Below, one piece after another: positions 21,439-31,056 of a DNA stretch of 64,000 nucleotides. The stretch is from Ghiorsea bivora. GTDB lineage: Bacteria; Pseudomonadota; Zetaproteobacteria; Mariprofundales; Mariprofundaceae. Position numbers and translations under genes: made by a program. The stretch spans positions 206,778 through 270,777 of the forward strand of contig NZ_JQLW01000007.1 of NCBI RefSeq assembly GCF_000744415.1, read 5' to 3'. The notes under the pieces were generated by a model. That model was not told the DNA's origin, did no database searches, and worked only from the letters and a program-made list of their open reading frames with translations. Position 1 is the first letter of the stretch. Every line of letters begins with the position of its first letter.

Positions 21439-21830
21439 TGTTTCGTTTTATTTTCATTACTACAGTTTTTATGATTACAGCATGTACAGATAATCAAGCT
21501 CAAAGTATTCAAACCTTACTAGAGGCTAGAAACCATAGTATAAGCCAACAAAATATAGAGAAGTACACTTCACTTTTAGATGCCAACTATTTAAAACATG
21601 AAGGTCAACATAAGGTAGCACAAATGGCAGAAGTGTTTACCCGATTCGAAAAGGTTCACATGGATACTAGAGATCAAGAAATACGTATCATTGATGATAA
21701 CCACGCTATTTGTGAACAAACCTATATATTAAAGGTTTTTGCGGATGGGGACTGGCGTGAAATTGTACAACGTGAACAGCTGACCTTTACCAATACCGAT
21801 GGCCATTGGAAGATTAGCGGCGGACTTTAA
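21435..21830 (+). CDS. Small NTF2-like (SnoaL/DUF4440-type) lipoprotein
   Basis: The 131-residue product has a lipoprotein signal (lipobox ITAC, Cys at about 17) and a compact alpha-beta domain with the feel of NTF2-like/DUF4440 proteins: an N-terminal helix (LLEARNHSISQQNIEKYTSLLD), then strands including WREIVQREQLTF and the closing DGHWKISGGL. Function is unknown; these domains often bind small ligands. Its start overlaps the bamD stop, so it is cotranscribed with bamD. The assignment to the superfamily is from pattern alone. Confidence 0.6.
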   Translation: MMFRFIFITTVFMITACTDNQAQSIQTLLEARNHSISQQNIEKYTSLLDANYLKHEGQHKVAQMAEVFTRFEKVHMDTRDQEIRIIDDNHAICEQTYILKVFADGDWREIVQREQLTFTNTDGHWKISGGL

Positions 21831-21839
21831 AGAAAAAAT

Positions 21840-21916
21840 GCCCTCGTAGCTCAGATGGATAGAGCGACCGCCTCCTAAGCGGTAGGCCACAGGTTCGACT
21901 CCTGTCGAGGGCACCA
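21840..21916 (+). tRNA. tRNA-Arg (CCT anticodon)
   Basis: The 77-base cloverleaf has a 7-bp acceptor stem (GCCCTCG with CGAGGGC), D loop, anticodon stem ACCGC/GCGGT with loop CTCCTAA giving anticodon CCT, T loop TTCGACT and an encoded 3' CCA. It reads arginine AGG codons. Confidence 0.97.
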
Positions 21917-21994
21917 TTCCTTATTTACAGAATAAACTTGCACATCACCGATAAACACTGAAAATACGCGCATCTTATCCAAGGGAGTCAGCAC

Positions 21995-22945
21995 GTGCCT
22001 CATTATCAACACACTATTCTTGAGCTCATTGGCAATACACCTTTGGTTCGCATCACCAATATTACTAAAGATTTACCTGATAACATTCAAATTCTTGCCA
22101 AACTAGAACGCCATAATCCAGGTGGCTCTGTTAAAGACCGCCCTGCTCTATGGATGGTTAAAGAAGGGATCACATCTGGAGCGCTAACCAAAGACAAGAT
22201 TATTTTTGACTCTACGTCTGGAAACACGGGCATTGCGCTCGCTATGATTGGTGCTGCAATGGGTTATAAGGTAAAACTTGTAATGCCTGCAAATGTGTCG
22301 GATGAACGCAAGCGTATTTGTCAGGCTTTTGGTGCAGAACTTGTCTTTTCCGACCCTCTAGAAGGTTCTGATGGAGCAATCCTATTGGCTAGAGAGCTTT
22401 ATAAGCAGTCACCTGAACTTTATTTTAAACCAGACCAATACAATAATCCTGCCAATCCCAAGGCTCATGAAGAATCAACGGGTCCTGAAATTTGGCGTGA
22501 TACCCATCAAGAAGTGACACACTTTGTAGCCTCTATGGGCACATCTGGCACCTTGGTTGGCACTGGTCGTTACCTCAAACAACAAAATAGCGCAGTACAA
22601 ATTATCGCAGCAGAACCGGACTCACCTTTTCACGGTATTGAAGGTTTAAAACATATGGAATCAAGTATTGTGCCTGGCATTTATGATGAAACAGTGTACG
22701 ACACCAAACTGGGCATCACAACTGAAGACGCCTATGAACTTACACAACGCCTAGCAAGTGAAGAAGGCATGTTATGTGGTCAGTCTTGTGGCTGTGCCTT
22801 GGCGGCCAGTTTACAAATTGCGCACCAACTTGCAGCGCAAGGTCAATCAGGAACTATCGTTTGTATTTTCCCTGATGGTGGTGAGAAATATTTAAGTACA
22901 CCTGTATTTGCAAGTGGAACAGTCTTTGCAGGTGAAGGTATTTAA
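21995..22945 (+). CDS. cysM: Cysteine synthase, CysM type
   Basis: This PLP enzyme makes cysteine from O-acetylserine and sulfide or thiosulfate. The 316-residue protein has the PLP lysine in GGSVKDRPA (about 45), the phosphate and substrate loop STSGNTG and a second glycine-rich loop (MGTSGTLVGTG). The KDRPA context and the C-terminal CGQSCGCALAA fit the CysM branch more than CysK. It starts with GTG, preceded by AAGGGAG. Confidence 0.9.
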   Translation: MPHYQHTILELIGNTPLVRITNITKDLPDNIQILAKLERHNPGGSVKDRPALWMVKEGITSGALTKDKIIFDSTSGNTGIALAMIGAAMGYKVKLVMPANVSDERKRICQAFGAELVFSDPLEGSDGAILLARELYKQSPELYFKPDQYNNPANPKAHEESTGPEIWRDTHQEVTHFVASMGTSGTLVGTGRYLKQQNSAVQIIAAEPDSPFHGIEGLKHMESSIVPGIYDETVYDTKLGITTEDAYELTQRLASEEGMLCGQSCGCALAASLQIAHQLAAQGQSGTIVCIFPDGGEKYLSTPVFASGTVFAGEGI

Positions 22946-22958
22946 CACAACAAACGGG

Positions 22959-23138
22959 TTATGCCTTATTTTCGGCATTTTCCTGACGCTTCAGTAACAC
23001 CTCTTCCCGCGTAATGCTTACGGACTGTGGCGCATCAATGCCGATGCGCACTTGCCCACCTTTAATCGATAAGACTTTGACTTCAATATTTTCACCTATG
23101 GTGATCGTTTCGCCTGATTTTCGTGTAAGAATTAACAT
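22959..23138 (-). CDS. csrA: Carbon storage regulator CsrA
   Basis: CsrA is an RNA-binding dimer that represses or stabilises mRNAs at GGA motifs. I place the start at the ATG at 23138, giving 59 residues from [10 protein letters not shown]; an upstream in-frame codon at 23174 would add an untypical N-terminus. Key RNA-binding segments (LTRKSGE near the N-terminus and VSITREEV with the conserved Arg) are present. It is 42 bases downstream of arsM and in the same orientation, so it may be expressed partly from the arsenic promoter, though its own promoter is possible. Confidence 0.93.
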   Translation of the reverse strand: MLILTRKSGETITIGENIEVKVLSIKGGQVRIGIDAPQSVSITREEVLLKRQENAENKA

Positions 23139-23180
23139 AATAGTAGTTATAGCAACTATGAAGCCAATACACAAGTTTAC

Positions 23181-24041
23181 TTAGTCACATGTATGCCAAG
23201 TCGCACACACGCCCGACTCACAATCTACACCACCCGGTTTAACTGCTTCAATATAAGCTGAAAGCACATAATCTTCCACACCACGCCCAGGCGCCCAATC
23301 TTTGATAAACGCACGTGACTCATCTTTTGGTGTGATACAAATATTCTCAAAACCTGCTTTTTGCAACATGGTTTCAATATCCTCAATTAATTCAGCGCCC
23401 GCCATACAGCCCGCATGTAATAAAGGGTCACTTTTCATTTCTTCAGGCATTTCAGCTGTTGCCACCACATCAGAAACTGCCAAACGACCCCCCGGCTTTA
23501 ACACACGGAATGCATCATTAAATACTTGCTGTTTGTTGGGTGATAAATTAATCACACAGTTAGAGATAATAATATCTGCCGTATTATCCGCGATAGGTAA
23601 ATGTTCGATTTCGCCCAAACGAAATTCAACCTGAGAGAACTTGCCTTTAAGTGCATTTTTACGTGCTTTTGAAATCATTGTAGGTGTCATATCTACGCCA
23701 ATAACCTTACCAGAAACACCAACTTCACGGGCGGACAAAAACGCATCAAAACCACCACCACTGCCTAAATCCACCACTATTTCCCCTTCTTTAAGTGAGG
23801 CAATCGCTCTAGGATTGCCACAGCCTAAACCCATATCGGCACCATCAGGTACAGCATCCAAATCGCCTTCTGAATAACCCAAACGCGTGGAAATCAATGT
23901 ATTAATCGCAGCATCATCAGATACACCACAACAACTGGCAACCTCACCACAGCAACTACCTTCATTGCTCGCTTCTGCTACTTTCGCATATTCTTCTCTT
24001 ACATTTTGACGAATATTATCCATATTATGATGGTCACTCAT
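23181..24041 (-). CDS. arsM: Arsenite S-adenosylmethionine methyltransferase
   Basis: ArsM methylates As(III) with AdoMet to volatile or excreted forms. The 286-residue protein has the Rossmann motif VVDLGSGGGFDAFL (about 90), and conserved cysteines in GLGCGNP, IISNCVINL and HAGCMAGA, which correspond to the arsenic-binding triad. The N-terminus has CC pairs (GSCCGEVASCCG) and the C-terminus is Cys-rich (CESGVCATWHTCD). AGGGGTG precedes the ATG. It lies directly downstream of an arsR-type regulator. Confidence 0.9.
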   Translation of the reverse strand: MSDHHNMDNIRQNVREEYAKVAEASNEGSCCGEVASCCGVSDDAAINTLISTRLGYSEGDLDAVPDGADMGLGCGNPRAIASLKEGEIVVDLGSGGGFDAFLSAREVGVSGKVIGVDMTPTMISKARKNALKGKFSQVEFRLGEIEHLPIADNTADIIISNCVINLSPNKQQVFNDAFRVLKPGGRLAVSDVVATAEMPEEMKSDPLLHAGCMAGAELIEDIETMLQKAGFENICITPKDESRAFIKDWAPGRGVEDYVLSAYIEAVKPGGVDCESGVCATWHTCD

Positions 24042-24072
24042 ACCAATACACCCCTTTTATTCATTAAAATAA

Positions 24073-24378
24073 TCATATATTAAAATAATCGGATAACTGC
24101 GTTAAAACATCCGCATCTACCCTACAAATAATTCTCTTGCCATCGCGTTGCATATCAACCAACCCCGCCTCATTCAATGCCTTCATATGATGCGACAGTG
24201 TGGATGGTGCAACATCTACCAATGCTGCCAAATCACCAATGCAACGTTGCACATCACAATTGGCGCCTGGTAAGCAGCATTGGGTTAGTTCCATGAATAT
24301 TTTTAAACGCACAGGCGTAGACAGTGCTTTAAACTTCACCGCCATAACATCAATATCTAAACTAGAACAATTCGACAT
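24073..24378 (-). CDS. arsR: ArsR/SmtB-family metalloregulator
   Basis: The protein is about 101 residues with a winged helix (ALVDVAPSTLSHHMKALNEAGLV) typical of ArsR repressors. Cysteines at QCCLPGANCDVQRC near the start of the DNA-binding domain are probable As(III) ligands, which fits its position upstream of arsM. The start is uncertain: 24378 is the first ATG but lacks a Shine-Dalgarno sequence and lies inside a palindrome, while an in-frame TTG at 24408 and an ATG at 24345 are alternatives. Confidence 0.85.
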   Translation of the reverse strand: MSNCSSLDIDVMAVKFKALSTPVRLKIFMELTQCCLPGANCDVQRCIGDLAALVDVAPSTLSHHMKALNEAGLVDMQRDGKRIICRVDADVLTQLSDYFNI

Positions 24379-24386
24379 ATATCGAA
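24371..24386. promoter_or_regulatory. Candidate ArsR operator palindrome
   Basis: The 16-mer TTCGACATATATCGAA is an inverted repeat with one mismatched pair, overlapping the presumed arsR start codon. A second half-site, TATATCGAA, lies about 50 bases further upstream of the gene at 24424-24432. Autorepression through such a site is usual in the family; binding here is inferred. Confidence 0.45.
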
Positions 24387-24499
24387 ACGTAGTGCAGAAT
24401 TGCGGCAAGTCAACACATCATGTATATCGAATTCCTTTAATTTTAGCTGATAATATGCATGATTAGGCTAACTTAGCATGATAGGAGTGCACCTGACCC

Positions 24500-25837
24500 A
24501 TGAAAAATTTGGCAAAAAAACGTGTTTCTCATCGCAGAGTTTCCTTGTTTGCCTTTGTTTTCTATGCCCTTACATTGCTTGCCGCTTCCCCTGCTTTGGC
24601 TTATACCAATATCAACGATATACGCATGTGGACAGCTCCTGATCATACCCGCCTAGTATTTGACCTATCAAGAAGCACAAAATATGAAATTTTTCGCCTG
24701 CACAACCCTGAACGCATTGTCATCGATATCGCAAATTCTAAAATGCAGGCAAAACCTTCATCTTTAGCCTTGCCTGACCCTGTTTTATTATCCATTCGAC
24801 ATGGCAAACAAAAGAATGGTGTTACCCGTATTGTTTTAGATGTTAAAAAAGGAGTGTCACCCCGCTCATTTTTACTCAAAAAATCTTCCAAGAAATCTCA
24901 TCGCCTTGTTGTCGACTTAATCCCCAAGCAAAAGAAAGTCATAAAAACAAAGGACATTAGCAACAAAGGTAAACATCGTGATATTATCATAGCTGTAGAT
25001 GCAGGTCACGGCGGTGAAGACCCTGGCGCAACAGGAAAAAACAAACTCAAAGAAAAAACCGTAACACTTGCTGTTGCCAAACAACTTGCCCGACTTATCA
25101 ATGCACGCCCAGGAATGAAAGCCGTGCTGATACGCAGTGGTGATTATTATGTCTCTTTAAAAAACCGCGTACGAAAAGTTCGTGCTATCAATGCAGATAT
25201 GATGATTAGTATTCATGCCGATGCAATCAAAACACGTAGCGTGAAAGGTGCAAGTGTTTATACGCTTTCAGAAAGTGGCGCAACACCTGATAGGGTTGCA
25301 GCAGCCCTTGCTGCTAAAGAAAATGCTGTGGATGAAATTGGCGGCGCTCGCCCTGAACAAGAAGTCACTGACCCGCTGGTGCGTGGTATTTTGGGTGATA
25401 TGGCAAAACGTGATGGTTTAGATAGCTCAGAAATGTTGGCTAACCTGATGATTAAAAAATTAACAGGCACCTTTCCTATCAAGTATAACCACCCAAAACA
25501 TGCACGTTTTGCGGTGTTAACCACATTAGAAATACCATGTATTTTGGTAGAAATGGATTATATTTCTAACCCCAAACGAGAAAAGTTACTTAAATCAAAA
25601 TCACACCAGAAAAAATTAGCTCAAGCTATGTATAAAGCAAGTATAGACTTTTTCACGCGTATGGGGCGCTTATCGCCACAAAATGCAACTGCACATATAC
25701 ATACCGTTCACCAAGGTGAAAGCCTATGGAGCATTGCCAAGCAATATGGTGTTAGTGTTTCTAGCTTAAAAAAATTAAACCAGTTTAAACATTCCACATT
25801 AAAAGTTGGGCAGCGTATTCGTCTTCCCCAATCATAG
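24500..25837 (+). CDS. amiC: N-acetylmuramoyl-L-alanine amidase (AmiC/AmiB type) with LysM
   Basis: The enzyme cleaves the amide between muramic acid and the stem peptide during daughter-cell separation. The 445-residue protein has a signal peptide (to about 35), an AMIN domain (about 36-140), a lysine-rich linker, an Amidase_3 catalytic domain (about 165-390; zinc ligands in DAGHGGEDPG, then the later SIHAD and EMDYISN) and a C-terminal LysM repeat (HTVHQGESLWSIAKQYGVS). LysM instead of a second AMIN domain is closer to AmiB-like layout, so the exact symbol is not secure. msbA follows six bases downstream. Confidence 0.9.
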   Translation: MKNLAKKRVSHRRVSLFAFVFYALTLLAASPALAYTNINDIRMWTAPDHTRLVFDLSRSTKYEIFRLHNPERIVIDIANSKMQAKPSSLALPDPVLLSIRHGKQKNGVTRIVLDVKKGVSPRSFLLKKSSKKSHRLVVDLIPKQKKVIKTKDISNKGKHRDIIIAVDAGHGGEDPGATGKNKLKEKTVTLAVAKQLARLINARPGMKAVLIRSGDYYVSLKNRVRKVRAINADMMISIHADAIKTRSVKGASVYTLSESGATPDRVAAALAAKENAVDEIGGARPEQEVTDPLVRGILGDMAKRDGLDSSEMLANLMIKKLTGTFPIKYNHPKHARFAVLTTLEIPCILVEMDYISNPKREKLLKSKSHQKKLAQAMYKASIDFFTRMGRLSPQNATAHIHTVHQGESLWSIAKQYGVSVSSLKKLNQFKHSTLKVGQRIRLPQS

Positions 25838-25843
25838 GATTTT

Positions 25844-27565
25844 ATGTACCGTCGTTTATTACAATTCTTAGTTCCATACAAAGGCAAACTTATCGTTGCC
25901 ATTATCTGCATGATTATTCTTGCCGCTTGCACAGCTGCACTAGCATGGGCATTTAAACCCATGCTTGATGAAGTATTATCAGGTAAAAATATGACCTATA
26001 TTTATCTCATGCCCATAGGTATTATTATATTATACCTTATCAAAGGCATTGCGTTTTATGGTCAAGCAACGCTAATGGGCTATATTGGTCAACGTATCAT
26101 TTATGATATACGAAACATGATTTACAGCAAACTTACAGGGCAATCATTAAGCTTTTTTACCCACCGTAAAACAGGCGAACTGCTCGGGCGCATCACTTAC
26201 GATATTACCTTATTACAAGGCGCTGTAAGCACCACGGTGACTTCACTCATGCGTGATGTCATGTCGATTGTTTTCTTACTCGCAGTGATTTTCAACTCAG
26301 ATTGGTTGTTGGCACTACTTTCACTCATTGTGTTTCCTATCATGGTTTATCCTATTGTTCATTTTGGACAAAAAATGCGTAAAGCCAGTTATGATGGTCA
26401 AGTATCTATGGGAAAAATGTCTAGCCTGATTGAAGAAACCGTGGGTGGTATTCGTGTGGTCAAAGCCTTTTGTATGGAGGAATATGAACGAAACCGATTC
26501 AAAGCCATCACCAAAGACTTTATGACCCACCAAATCAAAGCCCTTAAAATACAAGCATTATCCTTCCCAATCATGGAGTTTGTTGCAGGTTTGGGCATTG
26601 CAGGCATTCTTTTGTATGGCGGTATTCGTGTTGCAGAAGGTGAAGCCACTGCAGGTGGTTTGATGTCTTTTATTGTCTCTTTACTGCTCCTTTATGACCC
26701 CGTACGCCGTTTATCTCGTGCAAATAACGAGGTACAACAAGGTTTATCAGCTGCTGAGCGTATCTTTGAAATCTTAGATTCACCCGTTGATGTACAAGAC
26801 CCCAAAGAACCACAACCCATCCAACCTTTTTCAAACAATATTACATTTAACGATGTATGTTTGACCTACCCCAACGCCTCCAAACCTGTGTTGCAAAATA
26901 TCAACTTAAACATCCAAACAGGCGAAGTGGTCGCCCTTGTTGGACGCAGTGGTGCGGGTAAAACAACACTCGCCAATATGTTGCTGCGGTTTATGGATCC
27001 AAGCTCTGGCAGCATATGCCTTGATGGGCATGATATCAGAAGCTTTAAACAAACTGACTTACGTTCACAAATGTCCTTGGTCACCCAAGAAATCGTACTT
27101 TTTAACGATTCTGTTTTGCATAATATTGCTTATGGTCATGAAAACATAGACCGCGAAAAAGTCATAGCGATTGCCAAAATAGCCAATGCCCATGAGTTTA
27201 TTGAAAAATTAGAAAATGGTTACGATACCTTGGTTGGTGAGCGTGGTGTGATTCTCTCGGGTGGGCAAAGACAACGTTTAAGCCTTGCTCGTGCCTTGTT
27301 GAAAAATGCGCCCATTTTGGTCTTGGACGAAGCCACAAGCAGCTTGGATACCGAGTCTGAACGTTTGGTACAACAAGCCATTGATAAACTCATGCAAGAC
27401 CGCACGGTGTTGGTGATTGCCCATCGTTTATCCACCATTCGTAATGCGGATAAAATTGTAGTCTTGGACGCTGGGAAAATTGTACAAGTTGGGTCACATG
27501 ATACCTTGATTGAACAAGGTGGTATCTATGCTGAATTGTACCAACTTCAATTTGGCGACGACTAA
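25844..27565 (+). CDS. msbA: Lipid A export ABC transporter MsbA
   Basis: MsbA flips lipid A-core across the inner membrane. The 573-residue half-transporter has six transmembrane segments in its first 310 residues and an ATPase domain with Walker A GRSGAGKTT, signature LSGGQRQRLS and Walker B ILVLDEATSS. TAGGA precedes the start. An acyltransferase-like gene follows after two bases, which is a common msbA neighbourhood. Confidence 0.93.
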   Translation: MYRRLLQFLVPYKGKLIVAIICMIILAACTAALAWAFKPMLDEVLSGKNMTYIYLMPIGIIILYLIKGIAFYGQATLMGYIGQRIIYDIRNMIYSKLTGQSLSFFTHRKTGELLGRITYDITLLQGAVSTTVTSLMRDVMSIVFLLAVIFNSDWLLALLSLIVFPIMVYPIVHFGQKMRKASYDGQVSMGKMSSLIEETVGGIRVVKAFCMEEYERNRFKAITKDFMTHQIKALKIQALSFPIMEFVAGLGIAGILLYGGIRVAEGEATAGGLMSFIVSLLLLYDPVRRLSRANNEVQQGLSAAERIFEILDSPVDVQDPKEPQPIQPFSNNITFNDVCLTYPNASKPVLQNINLNIQTGEVVALVGRSGAGKTTLANMLLRFMDPSSGSICLDGHDIRSFKQTDLRSQMSLVTQEIVLFNDSVLHNIAYGHENIDREKVIAIAKIANAHEFIEKLENGYDTLVGERGVILSGGQRQRLSLARALLKNAPILVLDEATSSLDTESERLVQQAIDKLMQDRTVLVIAHRLSTIRNADKIVVLDAGKIVQVGSHDTLIEQGGIYAELYQLQFGDD

Positions 27566-27567
27566 AC

Positions 27568-28188
27568 ATGCGCCTTAAAGACAAGCTGATTGTTTGGTCT
27601 GTCACAGCTGTTATTCGTTTTTTGCGTGCCTCTGTTCGCTGGACATATATAGGTTCTGCTATTCGCCCTGAAAACACACCCTGCATTATCAGCTCATGGC
27701 ATGCTCGCCTTTTGCTCACACCCCTACTCCTTGGCAAGTGGCAAGGACCTTTGATTATTTCCGACCATAGAGATGGTGAGCTTATCGCTGCTGTTTTCGA
27801 CAATTTCGGTCTTGAAGCATCCCGTGGTTCATCCAGCACTGGTGGTGCAAAAGCTTTGCTTAAAGTCATTCGCATGGCAAAAGAAGGTTATTCACCCGGT
27901 ATCACCCCAGATGGACCAAGAGGCCCTGCGCAAGTGGTCAAAGATGGTGTTGCCCAAATTGCCATCAAATCAGGCTTACCCATTGTACCCGTCTGTTATG
28001 CCACCAACCGTTATTGGCGTTTATCTTCATGGGATAAGTTTTATGTACCCAAACCTTTTAGCAAAGGCATTGTGGTGGTTGGTGAAGCATTATACCCCAA
28101 CAGTGATGAATCAGCCCAAGCATTTACCGTGCGCATTCAGCAAGCGATGGATAAAACGCAAGAAGAAGCTGATACATATTTTAGTTAA
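27568..28188 (+). CDS. DUF374-family lysophospholipid acyltransferase-like protein
   Basis: The 206-residue protein belongs to the LPLAT superfamily branch formerly DUF374. The catalytic-type motif is SDHRDGELIA (about 65), with the later GITPDGPRGPAQ matching the conserved substrate loop. Members lie beside msbA or kdtA and are thought to act on lipid A or phospholipids; the reaction is not known here. It is cotranscribed with msbA (two-base gap) and its stop overlaps the stop of the convergent cupin gene. Confidence 0.8.
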   Translation: MRLKDKLIVWSVTAVIRFLRASVRWTYIGSAIRPENTPCIISSWHARLLLTPLLLGKWQGPLIISDHRDGELIAAVFDNFGLEASRGSSSTGGAKALLKVIRMAKEGYSPGITPDGPRGPAQVVKDGVAQIAIKSGLPIVPVCYATNRYWRLSSWDKFYVPKPFSKGIVVVGEALYPNSDESAQAFTVRIQQAMDKTQEEADTYFS

Positions 28189-29084
28189 TGCACAAACTGA
28201 ATATCTAAAGTCCGCATATAGGTATGCAAACCTGCATCTTGCACAGGAAACACATAAGCATCGGTATCTGATTCATTGTGATGCGAATGCCACCAGCCTG
28301 GAGGCGTTACAAAGACTGTATTCTTTTCCCACATCGCTTTGACGGGATTGATAATATGACCATCAGCATCTACTTTTTTACCAATCAAAGTATAGGTATT
28401 TTCGCCCGCTGATACTGCCAAATCCAAAGCAACGGATTGATGACGGTGAGGTTTTTGCATCTGTTGTTTAGGCAAAAGGTTAAACAATGTCCACATTGTA
28501 TGGGTTACTGTTTTTGACTTCGCAGAAGCATGGTTACCCAAAATAATACCTACACGGTTTCGATTTTCAGTCATTGCAACTTCACGAATGCGTTCCACTT
28601 CATCCAGCATATATTTTTTGCTGTAAAAAGCAGGTTTAAACATCGCTTTATTCGGCACCACACCCATATGTTCAAGCAATGGTCCATCATGCGTCCAGTA
28701 CAACGCACTATCTTCATGGGCATGGTGAGTCACACCTTTGTTACACGGCAAGGTAAACGAGTCCCCTTCTTTCCACTGAATCGTACCTGTTTCTGTTTCT
28801 GTATAACCTGAACCACGCATCACAAAAAATATTTCAGATGTCGCTTCAACATGTGTGTGAATATTTTCACCCGGATTGATGCGAATGTAATTGGCAAGCA
28901 AGTTCGGAGAGGTTGCCAAATATGGTGTTTCCAACTCTTTGGATAAATCCAAGGCAATCACACGTGTTTCCCCATGCTTATGCAACGATGCAGGAAAGGG
29001 TTGAATCGGCACTTCATTTAAATCAGGGGTAGCAGCCGAGGAATATTCCCAACTTACAACTTCCTGCGCCCATGTTTCATTCAT
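28185..29084 (-). CDS. Bicupin protein, gentisate dioxygenase-like
   Basis: The 299-residue protein has two cupin barrels: the first around NPGENIHTHVEATSEIFFVMRGSG (about 70-95) and the second around KPHRHQSVALDLA and PPGWWHSHHNE (about 215-280). Histidine-rich metal sites in both halves suggest a metal enzyme or sensor. The two-barrel layout recalls gentisate 1,2-dioxygenase, but key catalytic residues were not checked and no degradation genes lie nearby, so the substrate is unknown. A GAGG site precedes the start. Confidence 0.6.
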   Translation of the reverse strand: MNETWAQEVVSWEYSSAATPDLNEVPIQPFPASLHKHGETRVIALDLSKELETPYLATSPNLLANYIRINPGENIHTHVEATSEIFFVMRGSGYTETETGTIQWKEGDSFTLPCNKGVTHHAHEDSALYWTHDGPLLEHMGVVPNKAMFKPAFYSKKYMLDEVERIREVAMTENRNRVGIILGNHASAKSKTVTHTMWTLFNLLPKQQMQKPHRHQSVALDLAVSAGENTYTLIGKKVDADGHIINPVKAMWEKNTVFVTPPGWWHSHHNESDTDAYVFPVQDAGLHTYMRTLDIQFVH

Positions 29085-29156
29085 ACTTTGCCTCGCTTAT
29101 CTATCAATTCGAGGCGCATACTCATGATTTAGTTGGCTAAGGCAATTCAGTTTTTC

Positions 29157-30977
29157 TTATTCTTTTCGTCCAAAAAGCTTATCCAAGTCATACAGCGACA
29201 AACCAACATAGGTGGGGCGACCATGGTTACATTGTGCGATATTGGGTGTCTGTTCCATTTCCCGCAATAAGTTCACCTGCTCTTCATGTCTAAGGGTGTG
29301 CCCTGCTTTAATCGAACCTTTGCAAGCGCGATTACCCAACCAACGCTCTAATATGCGCCCTAGCCCTGTTTTATCACCTTCAGCTTCTATGCCTAAGAGC
29401 ATACATGATTCAATCAGCTCTGCCACAAGCTCTGCTGGTGATTCTTGGCTTAACATCGCAGGCACACTTTGAATCCAAACACTTTGCTCATCCTTTACCT
29501 TTAAAGATACAGCAAAAGGCTGCAATGCATCAGGATTATCCAACACCCATGCCATGCTTTCACTACCCAAATCTAAAGCTTCGGGTGTAAGCAGCATTTG
29601 TGCGGCAACCTTGCCACCAGATAGCTGGCTTTTAAGCTTTTCAAACGTCATACGTTCATGTGCTGCATGTTGATCCACTAAAATAATACCATCAGCCGTT
29701 TGCGACAAAACATAACATTGATGAATTTGTGCCAAAGGTTGCCCCAAATCCAATGCTTCTTCCGCAGCATATTGCGAATCTCCCACTTGTTGCAAAGGTG
29801 AAGGCGTTGAAAACAAAAGCCTTTGCACATCCTCAGGCACAATATTTGAAGGTCTTGGGCGGTAGTTTGCAGAAGATTCCGAAACAAACCGTGGCATACT
29901 GCTATGCGCAACTGGCTGTGTCTGGCGATATGAAGATTGCATGGCATCCAAAGCCTTGCCTGTGGTCGTAGAAGCCACCGTTTGCCCCATGCGTTCAATA
30001 CCAGTGCGAACACAGCCCACAATGGCTGCAAACACAGCTTGTGGCGATTTAAAGCGCACTTCCCGCTTGGCAGGGTGCACATTCACATCCACAGCCGCTG
30101 GGTCTATCTCTAAGCGAATCACAGCCACGGGATAACGGTCGTGAAACATCACATCACGGTAGCCTGCCCTTAAAGCTGCAATGAGTTGTTTATCCCGAAT
30201 CACCCGCCCGTTCACCAAAAATAACATCCGTGTACTGTCTCTATGGTGAAAAGTCGGCAAACCCAAATAGCCCGTCACCTTCATACCTTCATGTTCCAAA
30301 CTTTGCGCTAAAAAGTTGTCAGCAAAATCATTGGGCATGATGGCAAGCACTCTTGCTTCTTCACTTTGCACCATAAAATCAAAACGTTTGCGTCCATCAA
30401 GCTGCAAAGACATGGCAACATTGGGGTGTGCCAATGCTAAACCTTTAAAAACTTCGACAATGGCTGCCTCTTCAGTTTTGTCGGTGCGCATAAATTGCAA
30501 ACGTGCAGGTGTGTTTAAAAACAAGTCCAGAATCTCAATTTTGGTGCCTTTGCGTTTGGCTGCAGGGCGCGTTTGTGTGTTCAAACCACCATCCACGCGC
30601 ACCTCTATAGCTTCGGAGTCACCTTTTACCGCTGTTGTCATGCGAAAACGTGATACCGAAGCAATCGAAGGCAAGGCTTCGCCCCTAAAACCGTGCGAAG
30701 CAATGCGATGTAAGTCTTCTGATGATTCAATTTTACTGGTCGCATGGCGCTGTAAAGCAAGCTCTGCATCTGCAGGTGACATACCCATGCCATCATCTTC
30801 AACTTCAATGCGCTTTTTCCCTGCTTGTTCAATACGCACCGAGATACGTTTAGCGCCAGCATCCACGCTGTTTTCCATCAACTCCTTCACTGCTGAGGCA
30901 GGGCGCTCTACCACCTCACCTGCGGCGATTTGGTTGGCGACTTGCGGTGGTAAAATATGAATAAAAGACTGGCTCAT
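29157..30977 (-). CDS. mutL: DNA mismatch repair protein MutL, endonuclease form
   Basis: MutL couples mismatch recognition by MutS to strand nicking. The 606-residue protein has the GHKL ATPase N-terminus (VVERPASAVKELMENSVDAGA in part, DDGMGM, GFRGEAL), a variable linker and a dimerisation domain. The latter carries DQHAAHERMTFE (about 435), the DQHAx2Ex4E metal-binding motif of endonucleolytic MutL, plus CNHGRPT near the end. This predicts the organism nicks DNA with MutL and does not use MutH. It stands alone in its orientation, 72 bases from the cupin start. Confidence 0.97.
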   Translation of the reverse strand: MSQSFIHILPPQVANQIAAGEVVERPASAVKELMENSVDAGAKRISVRIEQAGKKRIEVEDDGMGMSPADAELALQRHATSKIESSEDLHRIASHGFRGEALPSIASVSRFRMTTAVKGDSEAIEVRVDGGLNTQTRPAAKRKGTKIEILDLFLNTPARLQFMRTDKTEEAAIVEVFKGLALAHPNVAMSLQLDGRKRFDFMVQSEEARVLAIMPNDFADNFLAQSLEHEGMKVTGYLGLPTFHHRDSTRMLFLVNGRVIRDKQLIAALRAGYRDVMFHDRYPVAVIRLEIDPAAVDVNVHPAKREVRFKSPQAVFAAIVGCVRTGIERMGQTVASTTTGKALDAMQSSYRQTQPVAHSSMPRFVSESSANYRPRPSNIVPEDVQRLLFSTPSPLQQVGDSQYAAEEALDLGQPLAQIHQCYVLSQTADGIILVDQHAAHERMTFEKLKSQLSGGKVAAQMLLTPEALDLGSESMAWVLDNPDALQPFAVSLKVKDEQSVWIQSVPAMLSQESPAELVAELIESCMLLGIEAEGDKTGLGRILERWLGNRACKGSIKAGHTLRHEEQVNLLREMEQTPNIAQCNHGRPTYVGLSLYDLDKLFGRKE

Positions 30978-31056
30978 GCAACAACCCTAGCCAACTCTTT
31001 GCTTTAATCCAAAAATAACTTAAACTTGTTCTTGTTGCGTGAAATTGGAGGCTGCC

